DNA of 64,000 bases from Mycolicibacterium brisbanense (GCF_001570425.1 NZ_BCSX01000045.1:62001-126000), one strand, 5' to 3'. Positions 52,272 through 61,264 are shown, counted from the stretch's first letter. The notes: generated from the letters alone by a model not told the origin. Numbers and translations are program-made.

Positions 52272-52900
52272 ACAGCCCGGTGGACGTACTGGCCCGGATC
52301 CGTGCGGGCCGCGGTGCACCGGAGCAGCCCGGTGAGCAGTGCGAGATGTGCTCGGAGCCCATCAGCGACGAACACCAACACGTCGTCAATGTCGAAGGCC
52401 GCCAACTGATGTGCGTATGCCGAGGCTGCTACCTGCTGTTCACCGACAGCGCGGCCCAGCTGCGGTACCGCGCCGTCCCCGATCGTTATCTGGCGTTTCC
52501 CGATTGTGCTGTCAGCAGGGCGGACTGGGAAGCCCTGCAGATTCCCGTCGGTCTGGCGTTCTTCTTCCGCAACTCCGCGCTCGGCCGCATCGTCGCGTTC
52601 TATCCGGGACCGGCGGGCGCCACCGAATCCGAACTCGATCTGGATGCCTGGAACGCGATCCTCGACGCCGACTCCAGGCTCGGCCTGCCTGCCGCCGATA
52701 CCGAGGCGTTGCTGATCCGCCTGTCCGACGACGATTCTCTCGCGCCAGAGTGCTACGTCGTTCCCATCGACTCGTGCTACGAGTTCGTCGGCCGAATCCG
52801 GTTGCTGTGGCGCGGATTCGACGGTGGGCAAGACGTCCGCCGCTACATCGACGAGTACTTCGACGCGCTCGCGCACCGCAGCCGGGTGGTGCCACCATGA
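52268..52900 (+). CDS. DUF5947-type hydrogenase accessory protein
   Basis: 210 residues starting at GTG 52268 within the stop of the upstream gene. An N-terminal CEMC and CRGC pair forms a probable zinc or Fe-S site (about residues 25-55), followed by a compact alpha/beta domain with YLAFPDCAVSRADWEAL and AECYVVPIDSCYEFV-like strands. I recognise the layout as DUF5947, found in group 1h hydrogenase operons. The role is unknown; the spacing suggests translation together with its neighbours. Confidence 0.78.
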   Translation: MNSPVDVLARIRAGRGAPEQPGEQCEMCSEPISDEHQHVVNVEGRQLMCVCRGCYLLFTDSAAQLRYRAVPDRYLAFPDCAVSRADWEALQIPVGLAFFFRNSALGRIVAFYPGPAGATESELDLDAWNAILDADSRLGLPAADTEALLIRLSDDDSLAPECYVVPIDSCYEFVGRIRLLWRGFDGGQDVRRYIDEYFDALAHRSRVVPP

Positions 52901-53553
52901 CCGGCCCGGCCGCACCGGCGACGGAGCTGACCTTCGCCGTTCTCGAGGTCAGCCCCGAACCCTATGCCGTGACACCGATTCTCACCGCGCGCATCGGCGT
53001 GGCCTCGATCGGTGACGACCCCGTCCATGCGCTCGCGCTGCGCTGTCAGGTGCGGATCGAACCGATGCGGCGCAGCTACCACGATGACGAAGCCGCCGGT
53101 CTGCTCGACCTTTTCGGCCCGCGCGAACGCTGGAACACCACCCAGCGCACCTTCTTGTGGCAGCACGCCACCGCAATGGTGCCCGGGTTCACCGGCACCA
53201 CCCAGGTCGGGCTCGCCCTCGGATGCACTTACGACTTCGAAGTGGCCGCCGCAAAGTACCTGCACGCCCTGCGCGGCGGGATCGTCCCGCTGCAGTTCCT
53301 GTTCAGCGGCACCGTATTCACCCGCGGATCGCGAGGCTTCGCCGTCACCCAGGTGCCATGGGACCGCGAGGATCGATTCGACATGCCGGTTGCGATGTGG
53401 CAGAACCTGATCGCACAACACTTCCCGAACACCGGCTGGCTGCGCCTGCGGCACGACACGATCGCCGACCTGGCCGCCTACAAGTCCCGCCACGGCCTGC
53501 TGTCCTTCGACGAAACCATCACGTCGCTGCTGTCGCGACAGGAAATACCATGA
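52897..53553 (+). CDS. DUF6084-type hydrogenase operon protein
   Basis: 218 residues, ATG overlapping the previous stop. It is beta-rich with no Cys-rich metal site. Conserved-looking stretches are YAVTPILTARIGV, HALALRCQVRIEP, TTQRTFLWQH and VPWDREDRFDMPVAMWQ. No signal peptide or membrane helix. It probably belongs to DUF6084, known only from these operons. It may be a scaffold or assembly factor; that is inference from context. Confidence 0.72.
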   Translation: MTGPAAPATELTFAVLEVSPEPYAVTPILTARIGVASIGDDPVHALALRCQVRIEPMRRSYHDDEAAGLLDLFGPRERWNTTQRTFLWQHATAMVPGFTGTTQVGLALGCTYDFEVAAAKYLHALRGGIVPLQFLFSGTVFTRGSRGFAVTQVPWDREDRFDMPVAMWQNLIAQHFPNTGWLRLRHDTIADLAAYKSRHGLLSFDETITSLLSRQEIP

Positions 53554-54872
53554 CCGCCGATTGGGAACAGGTGCGGGCGGTCGCCGACGCGGTCCTCTAC
53601 GAGGGCTATCTGTTGTATCCCTATCGGGCCGACTCGCAGAAGAACCAATCCCGTTGGCAATTCGGCGTGCTGGGCCCGCCTGGCGCGGCCCAGACCGGGA
53701 TCGGGGAGGACAGCGTGCTGTCGAGCCAGCTGCTCGTCCGCCAACACGACCGCCCGAAGGTTTCGATCGTCGTCCGGTTCCTCCAGCTGCAACGCCGCAC
53801 AGCCGAGCGCCGCCGCTCTGGACACCGGTTCGAAGCCGTCGACGAACTGGTGACCGCACACGGATCGTGGCTCACCTGGGACGAGGCCATCGAACACGAA
53901 ATCCAGTTCGGCCCGTTCGATCTGGCCGAGCTCGGCGTGGCACGGAGATGTCATGTGGCCGTCCGGCCGGGCACCGACATCGAGTATCTCGAAAGCGGCC
54001 GATTGGTGCGGTCGCGACGCGAACTACGGGGGCAGCTGAGCGTCGCGTGCGAGCCCGACGACGGTCTGCTCCGGCTGAGCGTGTCGGTCGTGAACACCGC
54101 GGCGCCCGCATCGGGCAAGCACGAGGCCGTCGCGGTGTCGTTGATCGGAACCCATCTCGTGGTGTCCGTCGCCGACGGAGAATTCGTCTCCCTGCTGGAC
54201 CCGCCTGCGGACGCGAGCGCCGCGGCTACCAGGTGCCGTCATCACCGTTGCTTCCCGGTGCTGGCCGGCCCACCCGAGGAGAACCGGCTCATGCTGGTCT
54301 CACCGATCATCCTCTACGACCATCCCGAGATCGCCGAGCAGAGCGGGGGCGCGCTCTACGACTCCACCGAGATCGACGAGATCCTCACACTGCGGATCAT
54401 GACGATGACCGACCAGGAAAAGGTGTACGCCCGGGCGACCGACCCGCGAGCCGCCGACATCATCGACCGCTGTGAGTCGATGTCACCCGAGGCGATGCTC
54501 AATCTGCATGGCGTGCTGCGCAATCCGCATGCTGCCGGAGAACCCGGACTCATCCCGGAGCTGCCCGACGGAATCCAGTGGTGGGATCCCCTTGCCGATG
54601 GCGCCGTCGACCCTGCCGTCGATGCTGTGCTGGTCAACGGGGTGCGAGTGAGTCGCGGCAGCCGCGTCCGCCTGCACCCGTCACGCCGGGCCGACGCCCA
54701 GGACCTGTTCTTCGTCGACAAGATCGCGCACGTGACGTCGGTGCATGAGGATGTCGACGGCGAGCGCCATCTGGGCGTCGTGCTCGACGACGACCCCGCC
54801 GCCGACCTTCACGAATGGTATGGCCGCTACCTGTACTTCTCACCCGATGAAGTCGAACCGCTGGTGCAATGA
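53550..54872 (+). CDS. uncharacterised 440-residue hydrogenase operon protein
   Basis: 440 residues, ATG overlapping the preceding stop. No membrane segment and few Cys (RRCH, RCRHHRC, RCESM), the RCRHHRC cluster being a possible metal site near residue 230. The N-terminus (EGYLLYPYRADSQKNQSRWQFGVL) and the C-terminal beta-domain (LHEWYGRYLYFSPDEVEPL) are well-formed. I do not recognise a named family. Its size and central place in the operon argue for a structural or assembly role in the hydrogenase complex. Confidence 0.7.
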   Translation: MTADWEQVRAVADAVLYEGYLLYPYRADSQKNQSRWQFGVLGPPGAAQTGIGEDSVLSSQLLVRQHDRPKVSIVVRFLQLQRRTAERRRSGHRFEAVDELVTAHGSWLTWDEAIEHEIQFGPFDLAELGVARRCHVAVRPGTDIEYLESGRLVRSRRELRGQLSVACEPDDGLLRLSVSVVNTAAPASGKHEAVAVSLIGTHLVVSVADGEFVSLLDPPADASAAATRCRHHRCFPVLAGPPEENRLMLVSPIILYDHPEIAEQSGGALYDSTEIDEILTLRIMTMTDQEKVYARATDPRAADIIDRCESMSPEAMLNLHGVLRNPHAAGEPGLIPELPDGIQWWDPLADGAVDPAVDAVLVNGVRVSRGSRVRLHPSRRADAQDLFFVDKIAHVTSVHEDVDGERHLGVVLDDDPAADLHEWYGRYLYFSPDEVEPLVQ

Positions 54873-54883
54873 GAGGAGTCGCA

Positions 54884-55003
54884 ATGGAAGTCGTGGGTTG
54901 GATCGCCGTCGTGATCGTGGCGGCTGTCGTGGCCGTCGCAGCAGTGCTCGGCCTGAGGTCAATTCCCGATGCCCAGCGTTACCTGAAGATGCGTCGCATG
55001 TAG
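54884..55003 (+). CDS. 39-residue single-helix membrane peptide (DUF6893-type)
   Basis: A short gene: ATG 54884 with GAGAGGAG upstream, TAG at 55001. The first 24 residues are one hydrophobic helix (VVGWIAVVIVAAVVAVAAVL), followed by a basic tail with QRYLKMRRM. Small proteins of this design (DUF6893) recur in actinobacterial hydrogenase operons. It is a good candidate for a membrane anchor or small subunit joining the soluble hydrogenase to the membrane. It starts 11 bp after the 440-residue gene. Confidence 0.72.
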   Translation: MEVVGWIAVVIVAAVVAVAAVLGLRSIPDAQRYLKMRRM

Positions 55004-55026
55004 CCGGTGACACCACGTCCGGAGTA

Positions 55027-55488
55027 CTGATAGCCGGTATCGGCAACATCTTCCTCGGAGACGACGGATTCGGGCCCGAGGCGATCAGGCATGTGCCCCG
55101 ACACCCTGATGACGAGCGAATCTGCCTGCGCGACTATGGGATCGGCGGCATGCATCTGGCATACGACCTCCTCGACGACTGGGATGCCCTCATCTTGGTC
55201 GACGCCCTGCCATGCCAAGGGTCGCCGGGGACGCTGCACGTGTTCGAGGCCGACTTCGCGGGCCTGCCCGGTCCGGCCGGTCTGGATGCGCACGCGATGG
55301 ATCCCGCGGCGGTGTTCGCCGGTCTCACCGCGCTCGGCGGCGCACCGCCTTACACGGTGGTGATCGGCTGCGAAGTCGAGACAGTCGCCGACGGCATCGG
55401 CTTGTCCGACAGTGTCACAGCAGCGATTCCCGGTGCGGTCGCGGCGATCGAAGCCGCGACGGCACGCCTCGCGAACCGGGAGGTCTGA
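55027..55488 (+). CDS. hydrogenase maturation protease (HybD/HycI family), start uncertain
   Basis: The conserved part is 153 residues from IAGIGNIFLGDDGFG. The nickel-binding triad is present: Glu18 (GFGPEA), Asp59 (LVDALP) and His89 (LDAHAMDP), counted from 55027. It should cut the 22-residue tail of the large subunit after nickel insertion. No ATG, GTG or TTG lies in frame between 54900 and the GIGN motif. The nearest are TTG 54897 and ATG 54847, both upstream across the small membrane gene. Translation may use CTG 55027, or be coupled or frameshifted from upstream. Confidence 0.82.
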   Translation: MIAGIGNIFLGDDGFGPEAIRHVPRHPDDERICLRDYGIGGMHLAYDLLDDWDALILVDALPCQGSPGTLHVFEADFAGLPGPAGLDAHAMDPAAVFAGLTALGGAPPYTVVIGCEVETVADGIGLSDSVTAAIPGAVAAIEAATARLANREV

Positions 55489-55490
55489 CC

Positions 55491-55745
55491 ATGTGTCTGG
55501 GAATCCCAGGGCAGGTGGTGCGCATGCTGGAGGGCTACGGCGGTCAGCTCGCCGTGGTCGACGTCGCCGGTGAGCAGCGCAAGGTCAACGTCGGTATGCT
55601 GGCCGACGAGACGTTCGGGCCTGGCGACTGGGTGATCATCCACATGGGCTTCGCCGTCGAGAAGACCGATGCAGCCGGCGCGGAGGCGGCCATGCGGGGA
55701 TTGAAACTGATGGGCCGCGGTCGTGACCCGGAGGCGCCGCCATGA
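55491..55745 (+). CDS. hypC: hydrogenase assembly chaperone HypC (first copy)
   Basis: 84 residues. It starts with MCLGIPGQVV; Cys2 is the ligand that carries the Fe(CN)2CO unit with HypD. A compact beta-barrel ends in WVIIHMGFAVEKTD. It starts two bases after the protease stop and overlaps hypF by four bases. A second HypC is encoded at 61277, so this copy may serve a separate step or docking partner. Confidence 0.93.
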   Translation: MCLGIPGQVVRMLEGYGGQLAVVDVAGEQRKVNVGMLADETFGPGDWVIIHMGFAVEKTDAAGAEAAMRGLKLMGRGRDPEAPP

Positions 55746-58018
55746 TCGGGCGGCAACGGCTTCGGGTCGCTGTCCAGGGCGTGGTGCAAGGCGTGGGCTT
55801 CCGGCCATTCGTCTACACCACGGCGGCAGCGCTCGGCCTGACCGGCAACGTGCGCAACGACAGCTCGGGTGCGGTCATCGAAGTCGAGGGCGACCGCACC
55901 GCCATCGACGAATTCCTGAATCGGCTGCGCGACAGTCCCCCTCCGCTGGCCGTCGTCGAGTCGATCGAAACGGCGTGCCTCCCGGTCGCAGGCGGGACCG
56001 GATTTGTCATCGCCGACACCTCGAAGGCCGACGGCGGCCGCACCCTGGCCTCACCTGACGTCGCGATGTGCGCCGAATGTGCGGCCGAACAGCGCGATCC
56101 GGCTGACCGCCGCTACCGGCACGCCTTCATCAACTGCACCAACTGCGGCCCACGCTTCACCATCATCGCGTCACTGCCCTATGACCGTTCGGCGACAGCG
56201 ATGGCTCCTTTCGCCATGTGCGCCGACTGCGCGCGCGAATACACCGACCCTGCCGACCGGCGATTCCACGCGCAGCCGGTGTGCTGCCCGCGTTGCGGCC
56301 CCACCCTGACCTTCCACGGCGGCACCACCACCACAGCCGCATCCGGCGTGCAGGCTGCCCGGCAACTGCTGTCCGACGGCGCGATCCTCGGTGTCAAGGG
56401 AATCGGCGGCTACCATCTGGCCTGCGATGCGAGCGATCATCGAGCGGTCACCGAGTTGCGCCGCCGCAAACGCCGCGGCGACAAGCCCTTCGCGGTGATG
56501 GTGCCTGACCTCGACGCAGCACATGCCATCGCCGACATCGCCCCTGCCGCAGCGCGTTTGCTGGCCGGCGCGGCGCGCCCGATCGTCCTGCTGCCACGGC
56601 GTCCGGGCGCGGTGGTCGCCGACGCGGTGGCTCCACGCAATCCCGACCTCGGGGTGATGCTCGCATACAGTCCCCTGCACACCCTGCTGTTCGGGTTGCC
56701 CGGCGACAGGCCCGCGCCGGGCGTGCTCGTGATGACATCGGCCAATCTCAGTGGCGAACCGATCTGCCACACCGACGACGATGCACTGCAACGGCTTTCG
56801 TTCCTGGCCGACGGCTGGCTCACCCACGACAGGGCGATCCTGGTGCCCTGTGACGACTCCGTGCTGCGCGTGGTCGACGGCATCGACGTGCCGATTCGCC
56901 GCTCACGGGGATACGCGCCACTGCCCGTTGCCCTGCCCGTAGCAGTACCGCCCACGCTGGCCGTGGGTGCCGATGTCAAGAACACCGTCGCCGTGGCCGA
57001 TCAGCGCTACGCCTGGCTCAGCGCACACATCGGCGACATGGACGGGCTGGCCACCCTCACCGCGTTCGGCAAAGCAGTCCGGCACCTCGAGGCACTCACC
57101 AGCGTCGCGCCCGAAGTGCTTGTCACCGACGCCCATCCGGGGTATCGGTCGAGCGCCTGGGCGCACCGCAACGCCGACGGGCGACCGGTGCGGACGGTGC
57201 AGCACCACCACGCCCACATCGTCGCGGCGATGGCTGAACACGGTCTGGACTGTCCGGTGCTCGGATTCGCCTTCGACGGAACCGGATACGGCCCCGACGG
57301 CGCGGTGTGGGGTGGCGAGCTCCTCGAAGCGGACTACAAGGGTTACCGGCGGCTGGCGCACATGCGATATGTGCCCATGCCCGGCGGCGACATCAGCGTG
57401 CGACGTCCGTACCGGATGGCGCTATCGCATCTACGCGCAGCCGGGCTCGCCTGGGACACCGACCTGCCGCCGGTGCGGGCCTGTCCGTCCGACGAATTGC
57501 ACGTCCTCGACCATCAGCTGCGCGGGGACACCGCGTGCGCCCCGACCTCCAGCATGGGCCGGCTCTTCGACGCAGTCGCCGCCTTGATCGGGGTGCGTCA
57601 GGTGGTCGATTACGAGGCCCAGGCCGCCATCGAGCTGGAGGGGGTGTCGCGCGATATCGACACCGGTGTCACGCGGTACGCGTTCACCGTCGACACCGAC
57701 CGGTATCCGCTGGTGTTCGATCCCGCGCCGGTGCTCACGGGCGTGATCGACGATCTGCGCGGCGGCGTACCGGTCGGGGTGATCGGGGCCCGGTTCCATC
57801 GGGCGGTGGCCGATCTGATCGTCGCGCTGGCCGAGTCCCGCGCCGTGCCGGGTCAGCCCGTGGTCCTCTCGGGCGGGGTGTTCCAGAACGCGCTGCTGTT
57901 GCACCAGACGCTGACCGCGCTGCGCGCCAAAGGATTCCAGGTGTTCACCCACCACCGGGTGCCGCCGAACGACGGCGGTATCGCATTGGGCCAGCTCCTG
58001 GTCGGAAACGCCGGGTGA
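55742..58018 (+). CDS. hypF: carbamoyltransferase HypF
   Basis: 758 residues. Acylphosphatase domain at 1-90 (VVQGVGFRPFVY), two zinc-finger units (CAEC...CTNC and CADC...CPRC), a YrdC-like domain (GIGGYHLACDA to about residue 380), and a C-terminal Kae1-like domain with HHHAHIVAA metal ligands and SGGVFQNALL. It makes thiocarboxamide on HypE from carbamoyl phosphate, the source of the CN ligands. ATG 55742 overlaps the hypC stop. Confidence 0.95.
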   Translation: MIGRQRLRVAVQGVVQGVGFRPFVYTTAAALGLTGNVRNDSSGAVIEVEGDRTAIDEFLNRLRDSPPPLAVVESIETACLPVAGGTGFVIADTSKADGGRTLASPDVAMCAECAAEQRDPADRRYRHAFINCTNCGPRFTIIASLPYDRSATAMAPFAMCADCAREYTDPADRRFHAQPVCCPRCGPTLTFHGGTTTTAASGVQAARQLLSDGAILGVKGIGGYHLACDASDHRAVTELRRRKRRGDKPFAVMVPDLDAAHAIADIAPAAARLLAGAARPIVLLPRRPGAVVADAVAPRNPDLGVMLAYSPLHTLLFGLPGDRPAPGVLVMTSANLSGEPICHTDDDALQRLSFLADGWLTHDRAILVPCDDSVLRVVDGIDVPIRRSRGYAPLPVALPVAVPPTLAVGADVKNTVAVADQRYAWLSAHIGDMDGLATLTAFGKAVRHLEALTSVAPEVLVTDAHPGYRSSAWAHRNADGRPVRTVQHHHAHIVAAMAEHGLDCPVLGFAFDGTGYGPDGAVWGGELLEADYKGYRRLAHMRYVPMPGGDISVRRPYRMALSHLRAAGLAWDTDLPPVRACPSDELHVLDHQLRGDTACAPTSSMGRLFDAVAALIGVRQVVDYEAQAAIELEGVSRDIDTGVTRYAFTVDTDRYPLVFDPAPVLTGVIDDLRGGVPVGVIGARFHRAVADLIVALAESRAVPGQPVVLSGGVFQNALLLHQTLTALRAKGFQVFTHHRVPPNDGGIALGQLLVGNAG

Positions 58019-58021
58019 GCC

Positions 58022-58777
58022 ATGACGGTCACCGGATTGCACACCCTGCCCGCGGGATCGGCGCTGTTCGCGCGCTACGCGTACCCGCCCAACGAACTCG
58101 GGTATTGCGGGCCGGGCGACTCCGGTGTGCTGCTGCGTGGTGACGACGCGGCCCGGGTGGCAAGCCATGCCAGGGAGTTCGACGGAGCCTGGCCGTATCT
58201 GAGCACAATCGCCCGCGCCACGGGATCGGACCCGCTGGACGTGGACGTGGTCCGCGGATATTGGCTAGGCGGCCCGCCGCTGCGGCGCGTCGACCCCGCC
58301 GTCTTGCTCGCGACGCTGCGGGCAGCGTTTTCGGGTCAGGTGACCGGTCTGCTCGACGATGTCGAGTCCACACCGGCCGTCTTGGCACACCACAGCTTTC
58401 ACGTCTTCGCCGTCTACCCATGGGTGCGCTTCCTCGATCGGGAACCCGCCACGGCACTGAAGGTATTGCAGAGTTGCCGCATCCGATGGGGCACCGTCAC
58501 GGCAGTGGACGGCGAACATGCCGTCATCGACGCCTGTCCCCTGGTCCTCGACGACGACTTGCTGCGGTTGGGCCCGCAAAGCCCCGAGCGGGTGCGCTGG
58601 AGCCGCGACGGCGCGTCGTTCGTCACCGCCCCGACGCCCGGCACTGTCGTGTCAGCCCATTGGGACTGGGTGTGCGACATCCTCACCGACGACGAGTGTG
58701 CGGCGCTGCGCGAGGCCACCACGACAACGCTGGACATGGTGAACGCCGCCCGAAGAACAAGAGGAGGTCTCCCATGA
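58022..58777 (+). CDS. DUF6390-type hydrogenase operon protein
   Basis: 251 residues. It has an N-terminal LFARYAYPPNELGYCGPGDSG, a helical middle with YWLGGPPLRRVDPAVLL, HHSFHVFAVYPWVRFL, and a C-terminal LSAHWDWVCD-like segment. No signal peptide or membrane helix; one conserved-looking Cys (GYCGPGD). I take it as DUF6390, a family seen with group 1h hydrogenases. Function unknown. It lies three bases after hypF and overlaps the next gene by four bases. Confidence 0.75.
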   Translation: MTVTGLHTLPAGSALFARYAYPPNELGYCGPGDSGVLLRGDDAARVASHAREFDGAWPYLSTIARATGSDPLDVDVVRGYWLGGPPLRRVDPAVLLATLRAAFSGQVTGLLDDVESTPAVLAHHSFHVFAVYPWVRFLDREPATALKVLQSCRIRWGTVTAVDGEHAVIDACPLVLDDDLLRLGPQSPERVRWSRDGASFVTAPTPGTVVSAHWDWVCDILTDDECAALREATTTTLDMVNAARRTRGGLP

Positions 58778-59505
58778 CCGTCACCGCACAACCGTTCGTC
58801 GACACCCAGTTGTCGGCGGACCTCGCGGCGGCCGCACTGGACGTCGCCCGCCAGTTCCACGACGGCGCCACACTGTGGGTCATTGCGCCGCAATGGCAGC
58901 CGCACGCGCACCACGTCGCCGTCGAATTCGTCCACCCGGTCATCATGGGTAAACGGGCCCTGCCGTCCGTGGCGCTGGTCGAGCCGGATCCCGTCGCCCA
59001 GGCCCGGGTGGCCAGCCAGCCCGGTGATCTGCTGCTGGCTGTCGCGTCGGCGGACGAGCCCGCGGTCATCGATGCCATGCGCCGGGCACCCGCCTGGGGC
59101 GTCACCACGGTGTGGATCGGATCGGGCCCACGCCCTGCGCCCGGAGCTGCCCACCACATCCTGTGGGTCGACTCCGACGATCCGATGGTGCCCGCAACCG
59201 GCCGATTCGTCTTGATGTATCACCTGCTCTGGGAGCTCACCCACGTGTGCTTCGAACATCCGGGACTGCTCAAGCCCGCCGACGCCGAGTGCACCGACGA
59301 GGTCTGCCTGACCTGCAGCGACGAGGGCCAGCTCGCGGAAGTTGTTCTGGTAGAGAACGATTCGAGTAATCAGGCGCTCGTGCGTACCCGTGAAGGCGAG
59401 CAGTGGGTCGATGTCGCACTGCTCGGCGCAGTGTCACCCAACGATCTGATCCTCGTGCATGCCGGCACCGGGATCGCCCTGCTGGAAACGGAGTCGGCCT
59501 CATGA
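58774..59505 (+). CDS. SIS-like domain fused to a HypC/HupF-like C-terminal domain
   Basis: 243 residues. Residues about 15-160 read as a sugar-isomerase (SIS) fold (HPVIMGKRALPSVAL, GDLLLAVASADEP, GVTTVWIGSG). Residues about 172-243 look like a HypC/HupF barrel: a Cys-rich entry CTDEVCLTCSDEG, then WVDVALLGAVSPNDLILVHAGTGIALL, which parallels the end of HypC. The N-terminal Met-Cys of true HypC is replaced by the internal CLTC. It is a third HypC-like element in the operon. ATG 58774 overlaps the previous stop, and its own stop overlaps the next start. Confidence 0.75.
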   Translation: MTVTAQPFVDTQLSADLAAAALDVARQFHDGATLWVIAPQWQPHAHHVAVEFVHPVIMGKRALPSVALVEPDPVAQARVASQPGDLLLAVASADEPAVIDAMRRAPAWGVTTVWIGSGPRPAPGAAHHILWVDSDDPMVPATGRFVLMYHLLWELTHVCFEHPGLLKPADAECTDEVCLTCSDEGQLAEVVLVENDSSNQALVRTREGEQWVDVALLGAVSPNDLILVHAGTGIALLETESAS

Positions 59506-60176
59506 CCACGAACCAATCCGACAGCACCGGATTCCTCTACCCGTTCATCGAGTCCGAAGAGACCGACGCGCGGTCGCTGCTCGACGACCTGGCGTCCTCG
59601 GCGCGCGGGAAAGCGGCGGAAAGCGCCCGGCTACAGCAGGAATCACTACGTGAATACGAGGCCGGGCTGGTCGCGGCGGGCCAGGCCATGGCCGACCGCT
59701 TCACTCGCGGTGGCAGGCTCTACACGCTGGGCAACGGGGGCAGCTCCACCGATGCGGCCACCCTGGCCACCTTGTTCAGCCGCCCGGCCCGAGGCCGGCC
59801 GGTGGCGGCCTGGTCGCTGGCTGCCGACGAAGCCGTCGTCACGGCCCTGGGCAACGACGTGGGATTTGAGCTGATCTTCAAACGCCAGATCATCGCCCAT
59901 GCCCGTGACCGCGATGTCGCCATCGCGCTGTCGACGTCCGGCAACTCCGAAGACCTCATGACGGCGATCACCGAGGCCAAGCGGCGGGGACTGCTCACCA
60001 TCGGATTCGCCGGTCACGACGGCGGGCGCATGGGGACCGCCGAAGACCTGGACTTCTGTTTCACCGTGCACAGCCAGAGCATTCACCGGATCCAGGAAAG
60101 CCACGCAATGCTCGGCTACCGGCTGTGGTCGGTGGCCCAGGAGCGGCTGGCCCGCGCGCGGGAGCACGCATCATGA
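59502..60176 (+). CDS. SIS-domain isomerase-like protein (GmhA-type)
   Basis: 224 residues. GNGGSSTDA binds phosphosugar phosphate in GmhA-like sedoheptulose-7-phosphate isomerases; ALSTSGNSEDLMTAI is the second SIS loop, and the C-terminal IHRIQESHAMLGYRLW matches the GmhA end. An N-terminal helix pair (about 20-60) could mediate oligomerisation. Its location in a hydrogenase operon is unexplained; a role in assembly or ligand biosynthesis is speculation. ATG 59502 overlaps the preceding stop. Confidence 0.83.
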   Translation: MTTNQSDSTGFLYPFIESEETDARSLLDDLASSARGKAAESARLQQESLREYEAGLVAAGQAMADRFTRGGRLYTLGNGGSSTDAATLATLFSRPARGRPVAAWSLAADEAVVTALGNDVGFELIFKRQIIAHARDRDVAIALSTSGNSEDLMTAITEAKRRGLLTIGFAGHDGGRMGTAEDLDFCFTVHSQSIHRIQESHAMLGYRLWSVAQERLARAREHAS

Positions 60177-61264
60177 CCACCAGTGCGGCGGCCCAACGCG
60201 AGGACCGCGCGCTGGAACGGATCGACAAGTTCCGGCAGCGGCGCCCGCGACTGCTCGACGACGTCGTGACGCTGGCCCACGGTGCGGGCGGGAAATCGTC
60301 TGCGGCACTGGTCGATGCGGTGTTCGTGGAAGCCTTTCGCAACCCTGAGCTGGAGCAGCTCGGGGACGCCGCGGTGGTGACCACCCCGGCCGGAGACCGG
60401 CTGGCGTTCTCCACCGATTCGTATGTCGTTGCGCCGCATCGTTTCCCCGGTGGGTCCATCGGCCACGTCGCAGTGCACGGGACGATCAACGACCTCGCCG
60501 TCTCCGGCGCCCGGCCGTGCTGGATGTCGGCGGGATTCGTGATCGAGGAGGGTTTCCCGATCAGTGAACTGCGCGAGATCGTGGCGGACATGGCCGAAGC
60601 CGCCGCGCATGCGGGAGTGCTGATCGTCACCGGCGACACCAAGGTGGTCGGAAAAGACGCGGCCGACGGCGTGTACATCTGCACTGCCGGAGTCGGCGTG
60701 ATTCCCGAAGGCCGGCGCCTGGCACGTGAACTCGTGCAGCCGGGCGACAAGGTGGTGTTGTCGGGCACCATCGGCGATCACGGCATGGCGGTCATGCTGG
60801 CTCGCGGCGACCTGGCGATCGACGCCGACATCGCGTCGGACACCGCGCCCGTGCATGTGCTCGTCGAAGCCCTGCTGGCTGCCGCGCCGTCGACGCGGTG
60901 GATGCGGGACGCGACCCGAGGCGGGGTGGGAACCGTGTGCAACGAACTCGTCAAGGACCGGCCGTTCGCGGTGGTCCTCGACGAGCCCATGCTGCCGGTG
61001 CAACCCCAGGTGCTCGGTGCGTGCGATCTGCTCGGCATCGACCCGCTCTACGTCGCCAACGAGGGCAAGTTCCTCGCCGTCGTCGCGCCCGAGGAGGCCG
61101 ATGCCGCCGTCGCCGCCCTGCGCACCCACCCACTGGGCGCGCGTGCCGCCGTCGTGGGCGAGATCATCCCCGAACCGCACGGGATCGTCGCGCTGCGAAC
61201 ATCATTCGGCGGCACCCGCATCGTCGACATGCTCGTCGGCGACCCGCTGCCGCGGATCTGTTGA
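60173..61264 (+). CDS. hypE: hydrogenase maturation protein HypE
   Basis: 363 residues, ATG overlapping the SIS gene stop. AIR-synthase/PurM-type fold with LAHGAGGKSS, FSTDSYVV and DATRGGVGTVCNEL. The C-terminus ends in PRIC, the Cys that is carbamoylated by HypF and dehydrated to thiocyanate for CN transfer to Fe. All functional parts are present. Confidence 0.96.
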   Translation: MTTSAAAQREDRALERIDKFRQRRPRLLDDVVTLAHGAGGKSSAALVDAVFVEAFRNPELEQLGDAAVVTTPAGDRLAFSTDSYVVAPHRFPGGSIGHVAVHGTINDLAVSGARPCWMSAGFVIEEGFPISELREIVADMAEAAAHAGVLIVTGDTKVVGKDAADGVYICTAGVGVIPEGRRLARELVQPGDKVVLSGTIGDHGMAVMLARGDLAIDADIASDTAPVHVLVEALLAAAPSTRWMRDATRGGVGTVCNELVKDRPFAVVLDEPMLPVQPQVLGACDLLGIDPLYVANEGKFLAVVAPEEADAAVAALRTHPLGARAAVVGEIIPEPHGIVALRTSFGGTRIVDMLVGDPLPRIC

